38,275 bases of DNA from JAIRTY01 sp050257395. Lineage in GTDB: Bacteria > Actinomycetota > Actinomycetes > Streptosporangiales > Streptosporangiaceae. Under the pieces are notes generated by a model that saw only the letters and a program-made list of their open reading frames with translations, did not search any database and was not told the DNA's origin. Positions 17,931 to 25,488 of the stretch are shown here, in pieces. The DNA is taken from NCBI GenBank assembly GCA_050257395.1, contig JBLMWU010000233.1, forward strand, positions 1-38,275, in the 5' to 3' direction. Each line of letters starts with the position of its first letter. Within the stretch, counting starts at the first letter, position 1. The translations under genes and the position numbers were made by a program.

Positions 17931-19472
17931 ATGACAGCATTGACCGACCAGGAGCCAGTGGCCCGGGTGATCTACACCGATGAGCAGGGTGCCCGTCGGG
18001 GGCGCAGACCAGAGGCGGCGATGACGTCACTTCCCAGCGGGCACGCCCCGGACGGCCGCCACGGCACCGGCCCGGCGGACGGCGCCCACGACGGCACCGG
18101 CGAGCTGGACCTGGCCGACCGGCACGCGCTGCGCCGGGTGGCGGGCCTGTCCACCGAGCTCCAGGACATCACCGAGGTCGAGTACCGGGCGCTGCGGCTG
18201 GAGCGGGTGGTGCTGATCGGTGTCTGGGCCGAGGGCACGCTCGCCAGCGCCGAGAACTCGCTGCGGGAACTGTCCCGGCTGGCGGAGACCGCGGGCTCGC
18301 TCGTGCTGGACGGGCTGATCCAGCGGCGCGGCCGCCCCGACCCGGCCACCTACGTCGGCGCGGGCAAGGCCGCCGAGCTGGCCGCCCTGGTCGCCGAGAC
18401 CGGCGCCGACACCGTCATCTGCGACGGCGAGCTCACCCCCAGCCAGCTGCGGAAGCTCGAGTCCCTGGTCAAGGTCAAGGTCATCGACCGCACCGCGCTG
18501 ATCCTGGACATTTTCGCCCAGCACGCCCGCAGCAAGGAAGGCAAGGCGCAGGTGGAGCTGGCGCAGCTCGAGTACCTGCTGCCGCGCCTGCGCGGCTGGG
18601 GCGAGTCGCTGTCCCGGCAGGCGGGCGGCCGGGTGGCCGGCGGCGGCGGCATCGGCACCCGCGGCCCCGGTGAGACCAAGCTGGAGACCGACCGGCGGCG
18701 GATCCGGGCGCGCACCGCCAGGCTGCGGCGCGAGATCCGGGAGATGGCCGTGAGCCGGAAGGTCCAGCGCGGGCGCCGCCGCCGCCGCGACGTGCCCTCG
18801 GTGGCCATCGCCGGCTACACCAACGCCGGCAAGTCCAGCCTGCTGAACGCGCTGACCGGGGCGGGTGTGCTGGTGGAGGACGCGCTGTTCGCCACCCTGG
18901 ACCCGGCGGTCCGGCGGGCGCAGACCCCGGCCGGGCGGGTCTTCACCCTCACCGACACGGTGGGGTTCGTCCGGCACCTGCCCCACCAGCTCGTGGAGGC
19001 GTTCCGGTCCACCCTGGAGGAGGTCGCCGAGGCCGACCTGATCCTGCACGTGGTGGACGGCAGCGACGCCGACCCGCAGGCACAGATCACCGCCGTGCGC
19101 GAGGTGCTGGCCGAGATCGGCGCGGCGGACGTGCCGGAGGTCGTGGTGGTGAACAAGGCGGACGCCGCCGACCCGATCGAGGTCAAGGGGCTGCGGCTGC
19201 GCGAGCGCACCAGCGTGGTAGTGTCCGCGCGGACCGGCGCGGGCATCGGCGAGTTGCTGACGGTGATCGAGGATGCCCTGCCGCGGCGGGACCGGGAGGT
19301 CACCGCGCTGGTTCCCTACGGCCGGTCCGACCTGGTCGCGCGTGCCCACCAGGAGGGCGAGGTGCTGTCGCTGCGGCACGGCGCTGACGGGACGGAATTG
19401 ACGGCCCGGGTGCCGCCCGGCCTGGCCGCCGAATTGGCGGAAGCCGCGCAGCCAGTGGCGCCTGTGAGCTGA
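17931..19472 (+). CDS. hflX: Ribosome-associated GTPase HflX
   Basis: Translational GTPase that splits stalled or hibernating 70S ribosomes. Order: a low-complexity N-terminal extension of about 60 residues, the HflX N-domain (ERVVLIGVW, TYVGAGKAAELAAL, VICDGELTPSQLRKLE, DRTALILDIFAQHARSKEGK), the glycine-rich linker GGRVAGGGGIGTRGPGETKLE, a basic helical arm, then the G domain with G1 GYTNAGKSSLLN, G3 DTVGFVRHLP, G4 NKAD and G5 VSARTG. The ATG at 17931 has GGAGG only one base upstream, so an internal start such as ATG 18021 is possible; the extra N-terminal residues are not conserved in my judgement. It is divergent from aceB, with 219 nt between them. Confidence 0.96.
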   Translation: MTALTDQEPVARVIYTDEQGARRGRRPEAAMTSLPSGHAPDGRHGTGPADGAHDGTGELDLADRHALRRVAGLSTELQDITEVEYRALRLERVVLIGVWAEGTLASAENSLRELSRLAETAGSLVLDGLIQRRGRPDPATYVGAGKAAELAALVAETGADTVICDGELTPSQLRKLESLVKVKVIDRTALILDIFAQHARSKEGKAQVELAQLEYLLPRLRGWGESLSRQAGGRVAGGGGIGTRGPGETKLETDRRRIRARTARLRREIREMAVSRKVQRGRRRRRDVPSVAIAGYTNAGKSSLLNALTGAGVLVEDALFATLDPAVRRAQTPAGRVFTLTDTVGFVRHLPHQLVEAFRSTLEEVAEADLILHVVDGSDADPQAQITAVREVLAEIGAADVPEVVVVNKADAADPIEVKGLRLRERTSVVVSARTGAGIGELLTVIEDALPRRDREVTALVPYGRSDLVARAHQEGEVLSLRHGADGTELTARVPPGLAAELAEAAQPVAPVS

Positions 19473-19497
19473 GTGGCTGGCGGTGCCGGTGTGACCC

Positions 19498-19512
19498 GCG
19501 CCGTTCCGGCGC
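19498..19512 (+). terminator. Hairpin after hflX
   Basis: GCGCCG-TTC-CGGCGC, a perfect 6-bp stem with a 3-nt loop, lies 25 nt after the hflX stop. No U-run follows. Confidence 0.35.
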
Positions 19513-19629
19513 CCGGGCGGGATTTGGACTGCTTTATGGCGGGCAAGGTTACGCCGCACCCGCCGGGCCGATAACGGAGTGAAATTGAACGATTATTCTC
19601 AGTGATCGATTGCGGAAGTCAAGATTGCC

Positions 19630-19648
19630 CCGCGGCTGCCAGCCGCGG
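19630..19648. other. Perfect 8-bp hairpin in the hflX-hutI gap
   Basis: CCGCGGCT and AGCCGCGG pair around the loop GCC. It sits near the start of the possible orphan unit, about 30 nt after the TATTCT box. The role is unknown: an RNA structure element, or a second terminator for hflX. Confidence 0.35.
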
Positions 19649-19730
19649 TGGCCGGCGGGGCGCCGCGGCGGCGGGGCAGGAACCGGCTCGGCGACGGCTA
19701 TTACCCCACCTACCTGCGACAATCCGGCTC

Positions 19731-19943
19731 ATGGGGCAGGCCGGGCAATCCCGGGTGGAAGGCCGCTCATCTGCCAACGGGGATTCGGACAGCCGAGTCG
19801 GCAAATGGAGTGGCATTTTGGGCCTGAGTTCTTCCTATACGGGCTGTACAGCGACCCACTCCTGCAATACCGTGACTGAACCGATATGTTGGTTGCCGCA
19901 TCGGTGCGGCGCCCAGGATCGGGACCCCGTACTGGGTGCCTGA
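19731..19943 (+). CDS. Ambiguous small Cys-rich ORF (70 codons)
   Basis: A frame from ATG 19731 to TGA 19941 (also open upstream to a GTG at 19602) encodes a peptide whose second half is rich in Ser, Thr and Cys: LSSSYTGC, then TATHSC, NTVTEPIC and LPHRC. The C-T-x-T-H-x-C pattern recalls the lipid-II-binding ring of mersacidin/lacticin-type lanthipeptides, but there is no recognisable leader, no ribosome-binding site and no lanthionine enzyme gene nearby. An overlapping +1 frame is equally open to 19879 and encodes an aromatic-rich tail. Third positions are much less GC-rich than in neighbouring genes. The stop lies inside a hairpin. It may well be non-coding. Confidence 0.15.
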   Translation: MGQAGQSRVEGRSSANGDSDSRVGKWSGILGLSSSYTGCTATHSCNTVTEPICWLPHRCGAQDRDPVLGA

Positions 19944-19965
19944 GCGGGCTCTCCGCTCCAGGCAC
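19936..19965 (+). terminator. Long hairpin upstream of the HutI-like gene
   Basis: GTGCCTGAGCGG (19936-19947) pairs with CCGCTCCAGGCAC (19953-19965) with one bulged base and a 5-nt loop. The stem is the strongest in the gap and would end any transcript coming through it; alternatively it is a leader structure of the gene starting at 20022. No U-run is seen. Confidence 0.45.
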
Positions 19966-20021
19966 ACCGAGCCATGGCAGGTGACCGCGCATGATGCAGG
20001 GATTCCTCACCAGAGGAGTTC

Positions 20022-21281
20022 ATGCGCTGCTGCGCGCAGGGGGAAGCCAGGGGGGATGGCGCTGAGGTGACGGTGCGCCTGCTGACCAACATCGGCCGTC
20101 TGTGGACGGGCTCCGAGGTGTGGAGCAACGCGGCGATCCTGACCCAGGGGGACCGGATCGCCTGGGTTGGGCCGTCCGCGGAACTGCCGCGCAGCCTGCC
20201 CGGCGTGGTGGAGGACATCGTCGATGTCGATCACGTCGAGAACCTCAACGGCGGGCTGGTCACGCCCGGCCTGATCGACGCGCACACCCACCCCGTCTAC
20301 GCCGGGAACCGCTGGGCCGAGCTGGCCATGCGGGCCGGCGGCGCCTCGCCCAACGAGATCGCCGCCGCGGGCGGCGGCATCGCCTCCACCGTGACCGTGA
20401 CCAGGGGCACCGACCCGTGGACGCTGTGCCAGGGGGTGCGGCTGCGGCTGCGGGACTGGCTGCAGTCCGGCACCACCACCATCGAGGCCAAGACCGGCTA
20501 CCACCTGACCCGCGACGGCGAGCTGGCCGACGTCCGGATGCTCCGCTCGCTGCAGAACGAGCCGGGCATGCCGCGGGTGCACGTCACCTTCCTGGCGGCG
20601 CACGCGGTGCCGCCGGAGTTCTTCGGCCGCCGGCACGACTACGTGGACGCGGTCGGCAGCTGGTGCGCGGACGCCGCCGCGGCCGGCGCCGACAGCGTCG
20701 ACGTGTACTGCGAGGACGGCCGGTTCAGCGAGCGGGAGGCCCGCTGGATCCTCGGCGCTGGCCGCGCCTCCGGGCTGCTGCCGCGGCTGCACGCCTGCGG
20801 GCAGTCCCGCACCGGCGCGGCGACCCTGGCCGCGGAGATGGGCTGCGCGTCCGCAGACCTGCTGCACGAGGCCTGCGAGGAGGACGTGCTGGCGCTCGCG
20901 ACCGCGGGCGTGGCGGCGGTGGTGTGCCCCGGCACCGCGCTGCAGGTCGGCCGGACGCCGCCGGTGCGGGCGCTGCTTGACAAGGGCGTCGCCGTGGCGC
21001 TCGGCTCCGACCACAACCCCGGCGGGGTCGGCATCACCTCGATGCCGCTGGTGATATCGCTGGCCATCGCGCAGTTCGGGATGAGCGTCACCGAGGCGCT
21101 GCGGGCGGCCACGCTGGGCAGCGCGCAGGCACTGCGGGCGGCCGACCGCGGCGCCATGGTCCGCGGCCGCCTGGCGGACATGGTGCTGTGGGACGCCGAT
21201 CACGAGGGCGCCTTCGCCTGGTCCTACGGCCTCAAGCCGCTGCGCGTCTGGCGCGGCGGCGAGCCAGTCGCCCTCGGCTGA
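20022..21281 (+). CDS. HutI-like imidazolonepropionase family amidohydrolase
   Basis: A metal-dependent amidohydrolase whose closest match by eye is imidazolonepropionase, the third enzyme of histidine degradation. Seen: metal ligands HTH in PGLIDAHTHPVYAG, the HutI-specific GGIASTV and EAKTGYHL segments, LAAHAVPPEF, a metal His in RLHACGQS, and the metal Asp in GSDHNPGG. Two positions differ from characterised HutI as I recall them: the HADE/HANQ motif reads HACG, and SADH reads SADL. Function is therefore open. No hutH, hutU or other hut gene is in the window. The start is uncertain: ATG 20022 has GAGGAG 3 nt upstream, while GTG 20067 would remove a Cys-rich, non-family prefix of 15 residues. 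holA follows 40 nt after the stop. Confidence 0.8.
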   Translation: MRCCAQGEARGDGAEVTVRLLTNIGRLWTGSEVWSNAAILTQGDRIAWVGPSAELPRSLPGVVEDIVDVDHVENLNGGLVTPGLIDAHTHPVYAGNRWAELAMRAGGASPNEIAAAGGGIASTVTVTRGTDPWTLCQGVRLRLRDWLQSGTTTIEAKTGYHLTRDGELADVRMLRSLQNEPGMPRVHVTFLAAHAVPPEFFGRRHDYVDAVGSWCADAAAAGADSVDVYCEDGRFSEREARWILGAGRASGLLPRLHACGQSRTGAATLAAEMGCASADLLHEACEEDVLALATAGVAAVVCPGTALQVGRTPPVRALLDKGVAVALGSDHNPGGVGITSMPLVISLAIAQFGMSVTEALRAATLGSAQALRAADRGAMVRGRLADMVLWDADHEGAFAWSYGLKPLRVWRGGEPVALG

Positions 21282-21309
21282 CACGTCCCGGGCGCGAGCG
21301 AGCCGAGGG

Positions 21310-21315
21310 CAGAAT
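21310..21315 (+). promoter_or_regulatory. Weak -10-like box (CAGAAT) before holA
   Basis: CAGAAT ends 6 nt before the holA ATG, as in the leaderless candidates, but its first base departs from TANNNT. It ends a longer motif (CGAGCGAG, then GAGGGCAGAAT) that recurs before hemW. Confidence 0.25.
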
Positions 21316-21321
21316 AGAGCC

Positions 21322-22275
21322 ATGCCCGTCGCTGCTGCTGCCCCGGTCAGCCTCGTCGTGGGCGACGAGGAATTCCTGGTGGAACGGGCGGTCGCCGGGC
21401 TGGTCGCGGCGCGCGGGCCCGGCGCCGATGTGCACGACGTGACCGCGGCCGGGCTGTCGCCCGGCGAGCTGCTGGTGCTCACCTCGCCGTCCCTGTTCGG
21501 CGGCGACTCGGTGGTGGTGGTCCGCGGCGCCCAGGACGCCGCCAAGCAGGTGGCCGAGGAGCTGGCCCGGCTGGCGGCCAGCCCGCCGCCGGACGTGACC
21601 CTGATCATCACCCACGCGGGCGGGGCCAAGGGCAAGGCGCTGCTCACCGCGCTCAGCAAGGGCCGCCCGCACACGGTCGAGTGCGCCAAGCTGACCAGGA
21701 TCGGCGACCGGATGGCGTTCGTGCGCGGCGAGTTCCGCCAGTCCGGCCGCAGCGTGGACGACAGCGGTGTCCGGGCGCTGCTGGACGCGCTGGGCACCGA
21801 CCTGCGGGAGATCGCCTCGGCGTGCAGCCAGCTGGCGGCGGACACCACCGGGGTGATCGACCAGTCGGTGGTGGCGACCTACTACCGCGGTCGCGCGGAG
21901 GCCAGCGGGTTCAGCGTGGCGGACCGGGCGGTCGAGGGACGGCTCGGCGAGGCGCTGGAGCTGCTCCGCTGGGCGCTGGCGGTCGGGGTGTCACCGGTGC
22001 TGATCACCAGCGGGCTGGCACAGGGTGTGCGGCTGCTGGGCCGGGTCGGCGGCGCCCCCCGCGGCCAGCACGCCGCTGCCCTGGCCGCCGAGGTCGGCGC
22101 GCCGCCGTGGAAGATCGACAAGGTCCGCCAGCAGCTCCGCGGCTGGACCCCCGAAGGCGTCGCCCGGGCCATCGCCGCCGTGGCGGAGGCCGACGCCCAG
22201 GTCAAAGGCGAGGGCACCAGTCCCGGCTACGCCCTGGAAGAAGCGATCCGCGCCATCGTCGCCTGCCGCGCCTAG
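21322..22275 (+). CDS. holA: DNA polymerase III subunit delta
   Basis: Clamp-loader subunit that opens the beta sliding clamp. The 317-aa protein has the HolA pattern: SLVVGDEEFLVERAV at the start, SLFGGDSVVVVRGA in the first domain, LIITHAGGAKGK where motor subunits would have Walker B, the DxREIASACSQLAA helix of domain II (GTDLREIASACSQLA), and a C-terminal collar helix bundle with PPWKIDKVRQQLRGW. HolA lacks a functional ATPase, and none is visible here. In many actinomycetes comEA-comEC precede holA; here a HutI-like gene does. It converges on rpsT. Confidence 0.93.
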   Translation: MPVAAAAPVSLVVGDEEFLVERAVAGLVAARGPGADVHDVTAAGLSPGELLVLTSPSLFGGDSVVVVRGAQDAAKQVAEELARLAASPPPDVTLIITHAGGAKGKALLTALSKGRPHTVECAKLTRIGDRMAFVRGEFRQSGRSVDDSGVRALLDALGTDLREIASACSQLAADTTGVIDQSVVATYYRGRAEASGFSVADRAVEGRLGEALELLRWALAVGVSPVLITSGLAQGVRLLGRVGGAPRGQHAAALAAEVGAPPWKIDKVRQQLRGWTPEGVARAIAAVAEADAQVKGEGTSPGYALEEAIRAIVACRA

Positions 22276-22310
22276 GAGTTCCGGGCCGCGCGCCAGGGAG
22301 CCTCGCCCCG

Positions 22311-22331
22311 CAGCAAGCCTCAGGCCTGCTG
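22311..22331 (-). terminator. Hairpin at the end of rpsT
   Basis: CAGCAAGCC and GGCCTGCTG pair with one mismatch around the loop TCA, overlapping the rpsT stop codon in the gap shared with the converging holA. It could serve both genes. Confidence 0.35.
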
Positions 22332-22589
22332 CAGCTGGGCGGCGCGCCTGGCGATGGCGGACTTGCGGTTCGCGGCCTGGTTCTTGTGGATGACACCCTT
22401 GCTCGCGGCCTTGTCCAGGCTGCGGCAGGCGTCCCGCATGGCCGCGGTGGCCGCCTCGACGTCGCCGGCGTCGGCGGCCTCGCGGAACTTGCGCACGGAG
22501 GTCTTGAGCGACGACTTGACGGCCTTGTTGCGCAGGCGCGCCTTCTCGTTCTGCTTGTTGCGCTTGATCTGGGACTTGATGTTCGCCAC
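22320..22589 (-). CDS. rpsT: 30S ribosomal protein S20
   Basis: Primary-binding protein of the small subunit that contacts the 16S rRNA 5' domain and helix 44. The 89-residue protein is full length, beginning MANIKSQIKRNKQNEKAR and containing the typical GVIHKNQAANRKSAIARR helix. GAGG lies 7 nt before the ATG. The gene stands alone on the minus strand between holA and lepA, as in other actinomycetes. Confidence 0.98.
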   Translation of the reverse strand: MANIKSQIKRNKQNEKARLRNKAVKSSLKTSVRKFREAADAGDVEAATAAMRDACRSLDKAASKGVIHKNQAANRKSAIARRAAQLQQA

Positions 22590-22688
22590 GCGGAAGCCTC
22601 GTTCAGGTCAGGTCTGGAGCCGGTGAGCGCGGGCGCAGGCGCGCACGCGGAGCGCCACTCCCGGGCGGCGCCAACGTTCCGACAGGAA

Positions 22689-22694
22689 AGGATA
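22689..22694 (-). promoter_or_regulatory. Candidate -10 box for rpsT
   Basis: Minus-strand TATCCT would start transcription near 22682, giving a leader of about 90 nt. A poor -35 (TTTCAG) lies roughly 18 nt upstream. The long leader leaves room for autogenous control, but no known motif is recognised. Confidence 0.35.
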
Positions 22695-22882
22695 GCCCAC
22701 CAGGGCCGCCGGGCTGAAACCAGCGCCCGGCCGGGGGCCTGGCCGGGGCATGCCTGCCAGCATGCGACCATGGACCGACGGCAGGCGGGATTTCACGGAC
22801 GAGCCGGCTGAGGCCCCGGACCCGCCTGACGCAGACCACCGGCCCTTGCGGGCCCACCCGATTTGGACCCTGGCGGATACCC

Positions 22883-24769
22883 GTGTCACCACTGCCCGAG
22901 CAGGCACTGCCGGACGGCGGACGGCCCTCGTCCCCGGAGCGGCCCCAGCCCGCTGGCGGGCGCACCCCGATGCACCTCATCCGTAACTTCTGCATCATCG
23001 CTCACATCGACCACGGCAAGTCCACCCTGGCCGACCGGATGCTGCAGCTCACCGGCGTGGTGGGCGAGCGGCAGATGCGCGCGCAGTACCTGGACCGGAT
23101 GGACATCGAGCGCGAGCGCGGGATCACCATCAAGAGCCAGGCGGTCCGGCTGCCGTGGAGCGGCGCCGACGGCAGCCCGTACGTGCTGAACCTGATCGAC
23201 ACGCCCGGCCACGTGGACTTCACCTACGAGGTCTCCCGGTCGCTGGCGGCCTGCGAGGGCGCGGTCCTGCTGGTGGACGCCGCCCAGGGCATCGAGGCGC
23301 AGACCCTGGCCAACCTGTACCTGGCGCTGGGCGCCGACCTGGCGCTCATCCCGGTGCTGAACAAGATCGACCTGCCCGCCGCCCAGCCGGAGCGGTACGC
23401 CGAGGAACTCGCCGGCATCATCGGCTGCGACCCCGGCGACGTGCTCCGGGTCTCCGCCAAGACCGGGGAGGGCGTCCGCGAGCTGCTGGACGCCGTGGTG
23501 GCCCAGGTGCCGCCGCCCACCGGGGACCCGGAGGCGCCCGCCCGGGCGCTGATCTTCGACTCCGTCTACGACACCTACCGGGGCGTCGTCACCTACGTCC
23601 GGGTGATGGACGGGCGCCTGACCAGGCGTGAGAAAAGCCTGATGATGTCCACCAAGGCGGCGCACGACACCCTGGAGGTCGGGGTGATCTCGCCGGAGCC
23701 GATGCCCACCGAGAGCCTGGGCGCCGGTGAGGTCGGCTATCTGATCACCGGCGTCAAGGACGTGCGGCAGGCCCGGGTCGGCGACACCGTCACCAGCGCC
23801 GCCCGGCCCGCCGCCGAGGCGCTGGCCGGCTACGGGCACCCGCGGCCGATGGTGTTCTCCGGCCTGTACCCGGTGGACGGCGACGACTACCCGGACCTGC
23901 GCGACGCCCTGGACAAGCTGCGGCTCAACGACGCCGCCCTGGTCTACGAGCCGGAGACCTCGGCCGCGCTGGGGTTCGGGTTCCGGTGCGGCTTCCTCGG
24001 GCTGCTGCACATGGAGATCGTCCGGGAGCGGCTGGAGCGCGAGTTCGACCTGTCGCTGATCTCCACCGCGCCGAACGTGGTGTACCGGGTGGCGCTGGAG
24101 TCGGGCGAGGAGATGACGGTCACCAACCCGTCGGAGTTCCCCGAGGGCAAGGTGGCGCAGATCTACGAGCCGGTGGTCCGCGCGACCGTGCTGTCGCCGT
24201 CGGACTACATCGGCACCATCATGGAGCTGTGCCAGTCCCGCCGGGGGGCCCTGCTGGGCATGGACTACCTGTCCGCCGACCGGGTGGAGATCCGCTACCG
24301 GATGCCGCTGGCCGAGATCATCTTCGACTTCTTCGACCAGCTCAAGTCCCGCACCCGCGGCTACGCGTCACTGGACTACGAGCCGGACGGCGAGCAGGAG
24401 TCCAACCTGGTCAAGGTGGACATCCTGCTGCAGGGCCAGACGGTGGACGCGTTCAGCCAGATCGTGCACACCGACTTCGCCCGCGACTACGGCGTGGCCA
24501 TGACCTCCAAGCTGCGGGAGCTGATCCCGCGCCAGCAGTTCGAGGTGCCGATCCAGGCGGCCATCGGCTCGCGGATCATCGCCCGCGAGAACATCCGGGC
24601 GCTGCGCAAGGACGTGCTGGCCAAGTGCTACGGCGGCGACATCACCCGCAAGCGCAAGCTGCTGGAGCGGCAGAAGGAGGGCAAGAAGCGGATGAAGACC
24701 ATCGGGCGGGTCGAGGTCCCGCAGGAGGCCTTCATCGCCGCCCTGTCCACCGCGCCCGACAAGCGGTAG
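22883..24769 (+). CDS. lepA: Elongation factor 4 (LepA)
   Basis: Ribosome-bound translational GTPase that back-translocates or aids 30S assembly. Seen: G1 AHIDHGKST at 40-48, G2 RGITIKS, G3 DTPGHVDF, G4 NKIDLP, the EF-G-like domains, and the LepA-specific C-terminal domain with RRGALLGMDYLS, KCYGGDITRKRKLLERQKEG and the ending VEVPQEAFIAAL. Length from GTG 22883 is 628 aa. The first 29 residues are Pro/Gly-rich and not conserved, so the start could be later, up to ATG 22970, but actinomycete LepA proteins usually carry a short extension. No good ribosome-binding site is visible at 22883. Confidence 0.97.
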   Translation: MSPLPEQALPDGGRPSSPERPQPAGGRTPMHLIRNFCIIAHIDHGKSTLADRMLQLTGVVGERQMRAQYLDRMDIERERGITIKSQAVRLPWSGADGSPYVLNLIDTPGHVDFTYEVSRSLAACEGAVLLVDAAQGIEAQTLANLYLALGADLALIPVLNKIDLPAAQPERYAEELAGIIGCDPGDVLRVSAKTGEGVRELLDAVVAQVPPPTGDPEAPARALIFDSVYDTYRGVVTYVRVMDGRLTRREKSLMMSTKAAHDTLEVGVISPEPMPTESLGAGEVGYLITGVKDVRQARVGDTVTSAARPAAEALAGYGHPRPMVFSGLYPVDGDDYPDLRDALDKLRLNDAALVYEPETSAALGFGFRCGFLGLLHMEIVRERLEREFDLSLISTAPNVVYRVALESGEEMTVTNPSEFPEGKVAQIYEPVVRATVLSPSDYIGTIMELCQSRRGALLGMDYLSADRVEIRYRMPLAEIIFDFFDQLKSRTRGYASLDYEPDGEQESNLVKVDILLQGQTVDAFSQIVHTDFARDYGVAMTSKLRELIPRQQFEVPIQAAIGSRIIARENIRALRKDVLAKCYGGDITRKRKLLERQKEGKKRMKTIGRVEVPQEAFIAALSTAPDKR

Positions 24770-24785
24770 GCGCCCGGCGTAACCG

Positions 24786-24810
24786 CCCGCGGCGGCCGGG
24801 CGGCCGCGGG
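24786..24810. terminator. Bidirectional hairpin between lepA and the DUF1707 gene
   Basis: CCCGCGGC and GCCGCGGG pair around a 9-nt GC loop in the 41-nt gap between two converging genes. There is no U-run, but the placement fits a shared terminator. Confidence 0.5.
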
Positions 24811-25365
24811 TCAGGGGCCGGGGGCGGGGGTGACGGTCGTCCCGGCGTGGAAAGCGGCGGCCACGACGGCCACGACGAACGCCGCCACGATCACCGTGAT
24901 GCCGATGCCGATCCAGCCGAGGATGAGCCCGGCGAGGGCCATCCCGTCGCCCTGCTCCCCGGTCTGCCGGATCCGGCGCCGCGCCATGTGCCCGAGGATC
25001 ACCGCCGGGATACTGGCGAACGTCCAGAAGAAGAACTGGGCGAGGCCGCAGACCAGCGCGGCCACCGCGAGGCCGTTGGTGCGGGGCGGCATCATCATGC
25101 CGGGCGGCGGCTGCGCGCCCGGCAGGTCGCTCATGAGGGCGTCCAGGTCGGCATAGGTGCGGGCGGCCAGGGCCTGCCCCATCCGGATGTCGTACTCCTC
25201 CTTGGTCATCCGGCCCTCGGCGAATGCCACCTTGAGGTATTCGACGGCCCGGTCACGGTCGTCGTGTGACGCCAGCATCTGCGCGCGGCCCGCGCTGGCG
25301 AGCGCGTACCCGGGCCCCCTGTACTGCGGCCGCACGTACCCCGGCTCCGGACTCCCGAGCGTCAT
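24811..25365 (-). CDS. DUF1707 and DUF4190 domain membrane protein
   Basis: A 184-aa protein. A DUF1707 module at about 30-82 (DDRDRAVEYLKVAFAEGRM, then EEYDIRMGQALAARTYADLD) is followed by a Pro/Met-rich linker and a DUF4190 module with two hydrophobic helices (LAVAALVCGLAQFFFWTF and LAGLILGWIGIGITVIVA) around a basic loop HMARRRIRQTG. DUF1707 resembles the short oligomerisation domain common in actinobacterial membrane and regulatory proteins; no enzymatic role is known to me. The start ATG at 25365 has GGGAGG at good spacing; the frame is open much further upstream, but that part is antisense to the MOSC gene. It is divergent from the MOSC gene. Confidence 0.88.
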   Translation of the reverse strand: MTLGSPEPGYVRPQYRGPGYALASAGRAQMLASHDDRDRAVEYLKVAFAEGRMTKEEYDIRMGQALAARTYADLDALMSDLPGAQPPPGMMMPPRTNGLAVAALVCGLAQFFFWTFASIPAVILGHMARRRIRQTGEQGDGMALAGLILGWIGIGITVIVAAFVVAVVAAAFHAGTTVTPAPGP

Positions 25366-25475
25366 GGATGCCTCCCGATCCCGATCCCTTTCCAGGATAG
25401 ACCCGTCCCAGCCGCTGGCCGGGCCCTGCAACCGGGCGGTGCCGTCGCGGATTCGGCGCCCGGCCGGGCGCCGGA

Positions 25476-25481
25476 TAACGT
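25476..25481 (+). promoter_or_regulatory. Candidate -10 box (TAACGT) for the MOSC-hemW transcript
   Basis: TAACGT ends 7 nt before the GTG at 25489, placing the transcription start on or next to that codon. A GTG at 25480 in the same frame overlaps the box and is therefore unlikely to be used. No clear -35. Confidence 0.45.
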
Positions 25482-25488
25482 GCGTCCT

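Larger units (their letters stand above)
19473..20021 (+). other. 549-nt region without a recognisable gene; possible orphan transcription unit
   Basis: It holds, in order: a hairpin at 19498-19512 just after hflX; a lower-GC patch at about 19570-19620 with -10-like TATTCT at 19592-19597; a perfect 8-bp hairpin at 19630-19648; a second lower-GC patch at about 19800-19900; and a long hairpin at 19936-19965. Several overlapping small ORFs cross the second patch in different frames, none with a family I recognise. A box, body and terminator arrangement would fit a non-coding RNA or small-peptide gene of about 360 nt, but the evidence is positional only. I found no tRNA, RNase P, tmRNA or SRP RNA features. 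Confidence 0.4.

Noticed and set aside
19729..20010. Minus-strand ORFs of 66-127 codons in the hflX-hutI gap
   Set aside because: No family, no ribosome-binding site, unlike codon use, and they overlap each other.
20022..21281. Dihydroorotase or guanine deaminase as an alternative call
   Set aside because: The GGIASTV and EAKTGYHL segments fit imidazolonepropionase better than other amidohydrolase families.
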